This document shows, in pieces, positions 34,506-41,433 of a stretch of DNA of 46,399 nucleotides. The notes beneath the pieces were generated by a model. The model saw only the letters and a list, made by a program, of their open reading frames with translations. It was not told where the DNA came from and did not search any database. Source of the DNA: Nitriliruptor sp040882055 (GTDB lineage: Bacteria > Actinomycetota > Nitriliruptoria > Nitriliruptorales > Nitriliruptoraceae); NCBI GenBank assembly GCA_040882055.1, contig JBBECA010000008.1, forward strand, positions 1 to 46,399, given 5' to 3'. The position numbers and the translations under genes are program-made. The stretch's first letter is position 1. Each line of letters opens with the position of its first letter.

Positions 34506-35351
34506 GTGCCCGGGTACGACCTGCACACCCACACCGACCTCTCCGACGGCACCACGTCGATCGAAGCGAACGTGGCCGACGCCATCGAACTCGGTCTCGA
34601 GGGGCTCGGGGTCACCGACCACGACACCACCACGCCGTTCGAACGCGCTCTGGCGGCGGCGGACGGGACGGGCCTCGACATCGTGCTGGGCACGGAGTTC
34701 TCGGCCGAGCTCGGTGGGTTGTCGGTGCACGTCCTCGGCTACGGCATCGACCCGTACGACGAGGTGCTCCGCGAGGAGATGGTGCGGTTGCGGGAGGAGC
34801 GGACGATCCGTGCCCGCGCCATCGTGGGGCGGTTCAACGACCTCGACGTCCCCGTCACCTTCGAGCGCGTCCTGCAGCTGGCCGGCGACGGGCCCATCGG
34901 ACGGCCACACATCGCGCAGGCCGTGGTCGAGACCGGTGCCGCCGGCGACACCCGCGAGGTGTTCGACACCTGGCTCGCCGACGGCGGGCCGGCCTACGTC
35001 GCCAAGCACGCCGTCGACCCGGTCCGCGCGGTCGAGCTGCTCCGCGGCGCCGGGGGGGTGGCGGTGCTCGCCCACCCCGGGCTGTTCGGGGCCCGTGACG
35101 GGATGACGGGCATCCCCGAGGAGGCCGTCGAGGCGATGGTCGGCGCCGGGTTGGCCGGCATCGAGGCCGATCACCCCGATCACACCGAGACGCACCGTGA
35201 CCGCTACCGCGACCTCGCGCGGGCCCACGACCTGGTGGTCACCGCCGGCAGCGACTACCACGGCGAGGCCAAGACCAACCGGCTCGGCAGCACCACTACC
35301 ACCCGCAGCGAGGTCGAGCGGCTCCTCGCGCGTCGCCCCTCCGCGGGCTGA
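34506..35351 (+). CDS. PHP-domain phosphoesterase
   Basis: 281 residues. The PHP metal-site motifs are DLHTHTDLSDGT, VTDHDTT, GTEFSAE, LAHPGLFG and GSDYHGE, with KHAVDP in between. The length and the IGRPHIAQAVVETG segment match the YciV/RnmA group, which includes a 5'-3' exoribonuclease (RNase AM) and 3',5'-nucleotide bisphosphate phosphatases. A role in RNA end trimming or pAp turnover is therefore likely. GTG start after CCAGGAGCC. Confidence 0.87.
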   Translation: MPGYDLHTHTDLSDGTTSIEANVADAIELGLEGLGVTDHDTTTPFERALAAADGTGLDIVLGTEFSAELGGLSVHVLGYGIDPYDEVLREEMVRLREERTIRARAIVGRFNDLDVPVTFERVLQLAGDGPIGRPHIAQAVVETGAAGDTREVFDTWLADGGPAYVAKHAVDPVRAVELLRGAGGVAVLAHPGLFGARDGMTGIPEEAVEAMVGAGLAGIEADHPDHTETHRDRYRDLARAHDLVVTAGSDYHGEAKTNRLGSTTTTRSEVERLLARRPSAG

Positions 35352-35490
35352 CCTGGCCGTTCGGCGGTGGACGAACGGACACCCGATCCGGAAGGACGGC
35401 CGTGGTCACTCGGCCGGGGTGAGCTGCGAGACTCCCCGCCGGCGTCCTCGTCCGAACGGTTCGGATAGCTCGCCGTCAGGAGGCACATCC

Positions 35491-36066
35491 ATGGAGGTCC
35501 AGAAGGCTCAGAAGATCGTCCCCGTCCCGACCCTGCACTTCAGCGAAGGCGCGCTCGCCGGCCGGGTGGTCCGGCTCGACCGCGACGTCGCGACGCTCGG
35601 TCGACGTGAGGACAACGCCTACGTGCTGCCCGACCCGCGCGTCTCGCGCGTGCACGCCGAGATCCGCAAGGAGGCGGCGGCGATCATCGTCACCGACCTC
35701 GGCTCCTCGGCCGGCACGAAGGTCAACGGCGAGGAGATCGCCGGACCCGCCGTGATCCGTCACGGTGACAAGGTCAGCTTCGGTCCCGTCACCGCCACCT
35801 TCGAGGACCCGGCCGCCGCCGCGCAGGCCGAGGACGCCACGATGGTCTTCGAGGTCCCGAAGGTCGAGACCGGTCCGCACCTCTCGCCCCGCCAGCAGCA
35901 GGTCCTCGAGCTGATGGCCGAGGGCATGACCAACGCCGAGATCGGCGAACAGCTCGGCGTGACCGAGCGCACGGTCAAGGCCTACGCCCAGGAGCTCTAC
36001 GACAAGCTCGGCGTCCGCAACCGCGCCGGCGCCGTCGCCGAGGCCGCCAAGTTGGGCCTGCTGTAG
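35491..36066 (+). CDS. FHA domain fused to LuxR-type HTH
   Basis: 191 residues. Residues 28-105 are a forkhead-associated domain, with phosphothreonine-binding GR and S-x-x-H (TLGRREDN, VSRVHAEI) and TKVNGEEI. Residues 128-191 are a LuxR/GerE helix-turn-helix (LSPRQQQVLELMAEGMTNAEI, GVTERTVKAYAQELYDKLGVRNRAGAV). The design suggests a transcription regulator that docks phosphothreonine partners, linking Ser/Thr kinase signalling to DNA binding, without a receiver domain. ATG with AGGAGG eight bases upstream. Two GC hairpins follow. Confidence 0.85.
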   Translation: MEVQKAQKIVPVPTLHFSEGALAGRVVRLDRDVATLGRREDNAYVLPDPRVSRVHAEIRKEAAAIIVTDLGSSAGTKVNGEEIAGPAVIRHGDKVSFGPVTATFEDPAAAAQAEDATMVFEVPKVETGPHLSPRQQQVLELMAEGMTNAEIGEQLGVTERTVKAYAQELYDKLGVRNRAGAVAEAAKLGLL

Positions 36067-36099
36067 CGGTACCGCCGCCCTGATCCCGACGACGACGCA

Positions 36100-36149
36100 C
36101 CCCGGGACCGGACTCCGGGGGGACCTTGCTGCTCGGCCCCTGAGGGGCC
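36100..36149 (+). terminator. Two consecutive GC hairpins
   Basis: CCCCGG (36100-36105) pairs with CCGGGG (36115-36120), and GGCCCC (36135-36140) with GGGGCC (36144-36149). They lie 34 to 83 bases after the FHA-LuxR stop in the gap before marC. They lack T runs, so they are possible attenuating or processing structures. Confidence 0.4.
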
Positions 36150-36217
36150 TGCGCTGCGCTTGAGCCCCCCGGAGCTCCGGCACCCGGGCTGCGCCGTCTC
36201 TGCCGGAAGCTGGCTCG

Positions 36218-36856
36218 ATGGACCTCTCCTTGGACCTCGGTCTCGCGGCGCAGGCGTTCGTGACCCTCTTGGTGATTATGGATCCCTTGGGGAACGTGCC
36301 GGTGTTCCTCGGGCTCACCGCACAGGACGATCTGGCGACGCGCCGGCGGACGGCGACGCACGCGTTGCTGGCGGCGACGGCGCTGATCTACCTGTTCGCG
36401 TTCTTCGGCACCCGCATCCTGTCGAGTCTGTCGATCGGTCTGCCGGCGCTGCAGGCCGCCGGTGGGGTGGTGCTGTTCCTCGTCGCGCTGCAGATGCTGC
36501 GTGGTGAGCCGCTCGTGCCGAACCGTGCCGAGGGGGTGAGCGTCGCGATCGTCCCGCTCGGGGTGCCGATCCTCGCGGGTCCGGGAGCCATCAGCGCGAC
36601 GATGGTGTTCATGACCCGCGCCGACGGTGGCCGGCTGCAGCTCGGCACCCAGGTGTCGGTGGCGCTGGCCATCGCGGCCGCGCTCGCGGTGATCTGGCTC
36701 GTGCTGCGGTACGCGGCGGTGCTCGAGCGGGTGCTCCGGCCGAACGGGATCCACCTCGTGACCCGGGTGATGGGGATGCTGCTCGTCGCGATCTCGATCG
36801 AGCTGGTGGCCACGGCGGTGCAGGCCTACGCGGCGGGGTCCTCCGCGCTGCCGTGA
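36218..36856 (+). CDS. MarC-family membrane protein
   Basis: 212 residues with six hydrophobic helices. IMDPLGNVPVFLGLT in helix 1, LQAAGGVVLFLVALQML, VPLGVPILAGPGAIS and a repeated GP/PLG pattern are family hallmarks. MarC proteins were named for multiple antibiotic resistance, but that role has been withdrawn and their substrate is unproven; some are called NAAT (amino-acid) transporters. ATG with GGAAG upstream. Confidence 0.92.
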   Translation: MDLSLDLGLAAQAFVTLLVIMDPLGNVPVFLGLTAQDDLATRRRTATHALLAATALIYLFAFFGTRILSSLSIGLPALQAAGGVVLFLVALQMLRGEPLVPNRAEGVSVAIVPLGVPILAGPGAISATMVFMTRADGGRLQLGTQVSVALAIAAALAVIWLVLRYAAVLERVLRPNGIHLVTRVMGMLLVAISIELVATAVQAYAAGSSALP

Positions 36857-36919
36857 CCACGGCCGCTCGTGCCGGGACGGCTGCCCGCGACCCGGACCGA
36901 GGGGCGCGCCGACGCTCGG

Positions 36920-36925
36920 TAGGCT
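36920..36925 (+). promoter_or_regulatory. Probable -10 box of parA
   Basis: TAGGCT followed by C, 28 bases before the GTG at 36954. Confidence 0.42.
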
Positions 36926-36953
36926 CGCCGTCATCGAGAACCTCGGGGACCCC

Positions 36954-37802
36954 GTGACCGCCACCGTCGTGGCCTTCGCCAACCAGAAGGGTGGCGTCGG
37001 CAAGACCACGACCACGCTGTCCGTCGCCGCCGGCATGGCGGAGCTCGGCCGCGCGGTCCTCGTGGTCGACCTGGACCCGCAGGCGTGCCTGACCTTCTCG
37101 CTCGGCTACGACCCCGACCAGATCGAACCGTCGCTCAACGACACCGTGGTCGGCCGCTCCACCCTGGCCCAGACCATCGTCCAGCACGGTGAGGTGGACA
37201 TCGCGCCGGCCAACATCGACCTCGCCGGCGCCGAGGTCACGCTCCTGTCACGTACGGGCCGCGAGTACCTGCTGCGGGGGGAGCTGGCCGATCTGCTCGA
37301 CTCCTACGACGCCGTGCTCATCGACTGCGCGCCGTCGCTCGGCGTGCTGACGATCAACGGTCTCACCGCGGCGGACCAGGTGGTCATCCCGGTCCAGTGC
37401 GAGACCTTGGCGCACCGTGGGGTCTCCCAGCTGCTCGAGACCATCGGCGACGTCCGCCGCCTGACCAACCGGGGCCTGCAGGTCCGCGGACTGGTCGCCA
37501 CGATGTTCGATCCCCGGACCAAGCACAGCCGCGAGGTCCTCCGCGACCTGCTCGCCCGGTACGAACTGCCACTGCTCGGCGCCCCGGTCCGCAAGTCGGT
37601 CCGGTTCTCGGAGGCGCCGACCACGGGCCTGTCGCTGCTCGGCGGCGGCACGGACGTCCCCGGTGCCGCGGCCTACCGCATCATCGCCCACGAGCTGCTC
37701 GGGCTCGACGCGGATCCGGACCTGTTCGAGGAGGCCGGCTGGGATCCCCAGCGCCGCGCCGACGTGCTCGGGTTGGACGTCCCGGAGCCGAGCGGTGGCT
37801 GA
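36954..37802 (+). CDS. ParA/Soj-family ATPase
   Basis: 282 residues. Deviant Walker A QKGGVGKTTT (residues 11-20, with both lysines K12 and K17), Walker A' LVVDLDPQA and Walker B AVLIDCAPSL identify a ParA-type dimerising ATPase. No ParB or parS-like site lies nearby, so this is not the chromosome-segregation pair beside the origin. It is closer to orphan ParA proteins such as Rv1708, found beside segregation or cargo-positioning genes (inference). The zinc-ribbon gene overlaps its stop by eight bases. GTG start. Confidence 0.88.
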   Translation: MTATVVAFANQKGGVGKTTTTLSVAAGMAELGRAVLVVDLDPQACLTFSLGYDPDQIEPSLNDTVVGRSTLAQTIVQHGEVDIAPANIDLAGAEVTLLSRTGREYLLRGELADLLDSYDAVLIDCAPSLGVLTINGLTAADQVVIPVQCETLAHRGVSQLLETIGDVRRLTNRGLQVRGLVATMFDPRTKHSREVLRDLLARYELPLLGAPVRKSVRFSEAPTTGLSLLGGGTDVPGAAAYRIIAHELLGLDADPDLFEEAGWDPQRRADVLGLDVPEPSGG

Positions 37803-38139
37803 TCAGCGTCGACCGCGCACCTCCTCGCGGCTCGACCGCGTCGGGACCCCCGATCCCGCCTCACCGCGTCAACGGGACACGGTCGGCAAGGAGGCGCTGT
37901 ACTCGACCGCCCCGTCGGCTGCGCCCTCGTCCCCGATCCAGGTCTGGTGTCGGCGTTGCGACGTCGAGACCGGCGTGTCCATCGGTGGCTTCGCGCGCCT
38001 GCTGCGGCCGCCGATCCTGTGGAACCCCGTCACCGGTCGCCTCTGGACCCGGTGCCCGGCGTGTGCGCGCCGGACCTGGCTGTTCGTGCGTCAGGGACAG
38101 GCGCTGCGGGCGCTGCTGTCCGGGCGACCCTCGCGCTGA
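37795..38139 (+). CDS. Zinc-ribbon protein coupled to ParA
   Basis: 114 residues. A basic, disordered N-terminus (1-45) is followed by one zinc ribbon with knuckles CRRC and CPAC about 38 residues apart (VWCRRCDVETG, RCPACARRTWLFVRQGQ). No function known. The eight-base overlap with the ParA-like gene makes it a likely partner or adaptor. GTG at 37795 is the first start after the ATPase domain ends; there is no strong separate ribosome site, as expected for coupling. Confidence 0.68.
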   Translation: MADQRRPRTSSRLDRVGTPDPASPRQRDTVGKEALYSTAPSAAPSSPIQVWCRRCDVETGVSIGGFARLLRPPILWNPVTGRLWTRCPACARRTWLFVRQGQALRALLSGRPSR

Positions 38140-38158
38140 TCCGGGAGCCGCCGGCCGG

Positions 38159-38434
38159 TCACGCGTCCTGGAGCCCCGGCGGCGTCTGACCGTCGACCTT
38201 CGTCCAGGCTTCGGCGGCGCCGCGACGTGCGAGCAGCCGCGCGACGCCGACCAGCGCGCCGACGCCGACGGTCCACCCGAGCGCCTCGCCCCACGAGGTC
38301 TGCGGATCCGCAGGGTTCATCGGCGGCTCGTGCCCGACCCGCTTCTCCCACAGGGAGGTGGCGGCGTTCCGGGCGGCGAGACCCGCGCCGATGGACGCGA
38401 GCGCGGTGATGGACTTCCAGACGGCGGAACGCAT
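38159..38434 (-). CDS. DUF4235 small membrane protein
   Basis: 91 residues. VWKSITALASIGAGLAARNAATSLWEKRVG, EPPMNPADP and WTVGVGALVGVARLLARRGAAEAW match the DUF4235 pattern: two short membrane helices joined by a loop with GxxPPxNP. Common in actinobacteria, function unknown. ATG at 38434 with GAGGTG seven bases upstream. It converges on the ParA and zinc-ribbon genes with a 19-base gap. Confidence 0.82.
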   Translation of the reverse strand: MRSAVWKSITALASIGAGLAARNAATSLWEKRVGHEPPMNPADPQTSWGEALGWTVGVGALVGVARLLARRGAAEAWTKVDGQTPPGLQDA

Positions 38435-38503
38435 CGGGTGCACCTCAGGTCGACAGGACGCCATCCTGACGTGAGATGGGAGTGGCGGGGGGGGGGGGCC
38501 CCC

Positions 38504-38513
38504 NNNNNNNNNN
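38504..38513. other. Assembly gap (10 N) beside a poly-G tract
   Basis: Ten N follow twelve G and five C. The gap lies between the DUF4235 gene and the helicase stop and breaks no evident gene. True size unknown. Confidence 0.95.
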
Positions 38514-38562
38514 GTTCCGCCACGGCCACTCGGTCACCTCGTCAGGCGTGTCTGGGCGCGGC

Positions 38563-40971
38563 TCACGGCAGGTGTTCGACCTTCACCCGGCGTGCGAGCT
38601 GCGGGTCACCCTCGCCGCGCGCTTCCTCGCCGCGGCGGGCCACCGACACGGTCGGGTCGGGCTCACGACGGCCCTCCCCGCGACCGCCGCGCTCCTGCTG
38701 GCCGCCGCGACCCCGGTCCTGGCCACCGCGTCCACCGCGGCCGCTGCGGGAGCGGCCACCGCCGTCGCGGTTGCTCCGCTCGCGGTCGCCGCCGCCACCG
38801 CCCTGGCGGTCGTGGCCGTCGGTACGGGTGCGGCCACCGGCTTCGCCGCCGTCGCCGCGTGCCGCTCCGCCCCGGTCCGAGCGGTTCCGGTCCGAGCGGT
38901 TCCGGTCCGAGCCGCCCCGGTCGGAGCTGTCCCGCCCGTCGCCCGAGGACCGCGAGCCGCCGCGGTCGTCACGGTTCCCGCCGTCGCGTCCGCCGCGGGC
39001 GCGTGCACGCGCCCGTCCGCTTCCGCCGGCGGTGTCGCCGCTCGGGGTCGATCGGTCGTCGTCGGACGTCGAGTTCGAGGACCGGGACGTCGGCGTGGAG
39101 GTGCGGTCGGTCGCCCGGGTCCGCGTCCGGGTACGTGTGCGGGTCCGCTCCCCCTCGTCACCGCTCCGCGTCGAGCGGTCGTTACCGCTCCGCGTCGAGC
39201 GGTCGTCACCACCCTCGTCGCCACCGGCCGCTGGGCGTTCCGAGCGGGCGCGGTCGCGACGGCCACGGTCGGCATCACGGTCGCCGCCCGTGCCTTCGCT
39301 GGCGCGGGTCGACTTCGGTCGGCCGTCGGTGGAGCCGCGCCGGCGTCCGCCACCGCTCGAGCTGCGCTCGCGGGGTGCGTCGTCACGGACGGGAGCGTCC
39401 GACGACGCGGTGTCCGCCGCCGGGGTCGACGGCGCGCTGGCAGCGCCTCCGTCGCGCTTGCCAGGCGATCCGTTCCGGCCGGCGTCGCCGCGCGAGTCGT
39501 TCCGGCTGCCGCCGCTGTCGCGCTTGCCACGAGCGTCGCCGCCACGCTTGCCACCGTTGCCGCGCGAGTCGTCGCGGGAGCCACCGCGGCCACCACCTCG
39601 TCCCCCACCTCGTCCCCCACGTCCACCGCGGTCGTCGCCGTCCGACGGCGCGCGGCGGTCGCTGCGGGTCCCCGCCTTGGCCGCGGCGACGTGGGCATCC
39701 CACGGCCGCTCCGCCGGCAGGTCGAAGTGCTCGGTGAGCTCCTCGGAGGTGGAGAAGACGGCTTCGATCGGGTTGTCGACCTGACCGAGCTTCTTGCGGA
39801 CGACGTTGAGCCGGTCGATCTCGTTGAACTCGGCGAAGGTGACCGCGACGCCCTTCTCGCCGGCGCGGGCGGTCCGCCCGATCCGGTGCAGGTACATCTT
39901 CTCGTCGTCGGGGCAGTCGTAGTTGATGACGTGGGTGACGTTCTCGACGTCGAGTCCGCGAGCGGCCACCTCGGTGGCGACCAGCACCGTCGCGGAGCCG
40001 TCGCGGAACTTGTCGAGGTTCTTCTCGCGCGTGGCCTGTCGCAGGTCGCCGTGGATGGCGATCGCCGGGGTGGCGAGGTCCTCGAGCTCACGCACGAGCC
40101 GGTCCGCCATGTGCTTGGTGCGCACGAAGACGTAGACGCCGCCACGCTCGGGGGACTGCAGGATCCGGGCGAGGACGCGCGGCTTGTCCATCCGGTGGAC
40201 CTGGAAGAAGTGCTGGGTGACGTTCGGTGCGGTCTGCACGACCTCGTGGTCGGCACGCATGAAGGTCGGGTGGTCGAGGTAACGGCGCGCGAGCTTGACG
40301 ACCTCGGAAGGCATGGTGGCCGAGAAGAGCATCCCGTGACGGTCGTCGGCGCACGCCTCGATGAGCCGCTCGACGTCGGGCAGGAAGCCCATGTCGAGCA
40401 TCTCGTCGGCCTCGTCGAGCACCAGCTCGGTGACCCCGTCGAGCACGAGGTTGCGCTTGTTGACGTGGTCGAGCAGACGCCCCGGCGTGCCGACCACGAT
40501 CTCGTGGCCCTCGCGGAAGGCGGCCTCCTGCTCCTCGTAGCCGACGCCGCCGTAGACGGCGATGGTGCGCAGACCGAGGGCCTGGCCGATCTGCATCTCC
40601 TCTGCGACCTGGATGCAGAGCTCGCGGGTGGGGACGATCACCAGCGCCTGCGTCCCGCCGCCGGGCTTCACCCGGCCGAGCAGGGCGAGCGCGAAGGCGA
40701 GGGTCTTGCCGGTCCCGGTGCGCGCCTGGCCGATGACGTCGTGGCCCTTGGTCGCGATCGGGAGCGTGAGCTCCTGGATCGGGAAGGGGGCGAGGATGCC
40801 CTTGTCGGCGAGCGCCTCGGCGAGCTTCGGGTGGACGCCGCAGTCGGTGAAGCTGCGGACCTCACGCTCGGCGGGCGCGGCGGTGTCGCTGTCGGTGCCG
40901 TCGAGCGACGCGGGGGAGGCCCCCTCGTCGCTCACGTCGGATGCGGCGGGGGAGGTGGTGTTCTCAGGCAT
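38563..40971 (-). CDS. DEAD-box RNA helicase with long RG-rich tail
   Basis: 802 residues. The core (about 38-415) has the Q motif (FTDCGVHPKL, PFPIQ), motif I ARTGTGKT (83-90), PTREL, DEAD (186-189), SAT (217-219) and HRIGRTARAG (362-371), most like bacterial CsdA/DeaD/RhlE proteins that remodel RNA in the cold or in ribosome assembly and decay. Residues from about 445 to 790 are a low-complexity tail: RGG clusters, RTRTRT, DRSTRSG repeats and RNRSD repeats, which should bind RNA and may drive condensate formation. ATG at 40971 (MPENTTSP) is chosen; the frame stays open upstream without protein-like sequence. Confidence 0.9.
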   Translation of the reverse strand: MPENTTSPAASDVSDEGASPASLDGTDSDTAAPAEREVRSFTDCGVHPKLAEALADKGILAPFPIQELTLPIATKGHDVIGQARTGTGKTLAFALALLGRVKPGGGTQALVIVPTRELCIQVAEEMQIGQALGLRTIAVYGGVGYEEQEAAFREGHEIVVGTPGRLLDHVNKRNLVLDGVTELVLDEADEMLDMGFLPDVERLIEACADDRHGMLFSATMPSEVVKLARRYLDHPTFMRADHEVVQTAPNVTQHFFQVHRMDKPRVLARILQSPERGGVYVFVRTKHMADRLVRELEDLATPAIAIHGDLRQATREKNLDKFRDGSATVLVATEVAARGLDVENVTHVINYDCPDDEKMYLHRIGRTARAGEKGVAVTFAEFNEIDRLNVVRKKLGQVDNPIEAVFSTSEELTEHFDLPAERPWDAHVAAAKAGTRSDRRAPSDGDDRGGRGGRGGGRGGGRGGSRDDSRGNGGKRGGDARGKRDSGGSRNDSRGDAGRNGSPGKRDGGAASAPSTPAADTASSDAPVRDDAPRERSSSGGGRRRGSTDGRPKSTRASEGTGGDRDADRGRRDRARSERPAAGGDEGGDDRSTRSGNDRSTRSGDEGERTRTRTRTRTRATDRTSTPTSRSSNSTSDDDRSTPSGDTAGGSGRARARARGGRDGGNRDDRGGSRSSGDGRDSSDRGGSDRNRSDRNRSDRGGAARGDGGEAGGRTRTDGHDRQGGGGGDRERSNRDGGGRSRSGRGGRGGQDRGRGGQQERGGRGEGRREPDPTVSVARRGEEARGEGDPQLARRVKVEHLP
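39160..39206 (-). repeat. 24-base repeats in the helicase tail
   Basis: A 23-base match (ACCGCTCCGCGTCGAGCGGT plus CGT) starts at 39160 and 39184, a 24-base period encoding an eight-residue DRSTRSG unit. A 15-base period (RNRSD unit) occurs near 38878-38915. In-frame repeats of this kind can change tail length without breaking the gene. Confidence 0.75.
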
Positions 40972-41249
40972 GTGTCTCGTTCTCGGTGGGCGAGCCCGCG
41001 TACCGGTGGCGCCGGACCGTTCGGTCCTGGCGGGCGCGGCTCCGAGAGGAGCACGGCCCGGCGGGGCGCGTTGACCCCGGTGGGCGGGGCGTGGCGTCGT
41101 CGTGGCTCGCGTGGGGGTGGGCAGCGAGGGTTCGGTCCCGTCCCGGCCGCGGTGCGGCGGGGAGGTCCCTCGCGGGGTGGCCGGCGTTCCGTTCGCTGCC
41201 GACCCGTCGTGGCGTGCCGAGCGGTCCAGCCGCCCCGTGCACGTCGCGC
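40972..41249 (-). other. Predicted long 5' leader of the helicase gene
   Basis: No convincing gene is seen in these bases. If the TACCCT box at 41255-41250 is the promoter, the helicase message would carry about 270 untranslated bases. Long structured leaders are typical of cold-induced helicase genes, but no known RNA motif was identified. Confidence 0.4.
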
Positions 41250-41255
41250 AGGGTA
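41250..41255 (-). promoter_or_regulatory. Candidate -10 box of the helicase gene
   Basis: TACCCT on the minus strand, with the 15-base palindrome at 41258-41272 directly upstream in the spacer. Confidence 0.33.
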
Positions 41256-41257
41256 GC

Positions 41258-41272
41258 TGACGAGGCTCGTCA
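41258..41272. promoter_or_regulatory. Palindrome TGACGAG-G-CTCGTCA
   Basis: Seven-base arms (41258-41264 and 41266-41272) are perfect complements around one base. It lies between the divergent helicase and DUF885 genes, just upstream of the helicase -10 candidate, as an operator would. The binding protein is unknown. Confidence 0.5.
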
Positions 41273-41324
41273 CACCAGGGTCCTCGCGTCGATCCGACGG
41301 GCGTCGCCGGACCGGGCCGGCGGT

Positions 41325-41330
41325 TAGCGT
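41325..41330 (+). promoter_or_regulatory. Probable -10 box of the DUF885 gene
   Basis: TAGCGT followed by C, 103 bases before the GTG at 41434. Confidence 0.38.
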
Positions 41331-41433
41331 CGTGGCCAGGCGGACCGGCCACCGCCGGGCGCTCCGGAGCGGCCCGGACGGCCGGGGGAGCAGCGGCGGG
41401 AAGCGACGGCCGGAAGCGACGGCGAGGTGACGG

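Noticed and set aside
36954..37802. Chromosome-partition ParA near the replication origin
   Set aside because: No parB, rsmG, mnmG or dnaA neighbours and no parS-like palindromes nearby.
38476..41256. Very long plus-strand open frame antisense to the helicase
   Set aside because: It mirrors the repeat-rich helicase gene, runs through N bases and encodes Ala/Val-Arg shadow sequence; the minus strand carries all helicase motifs.
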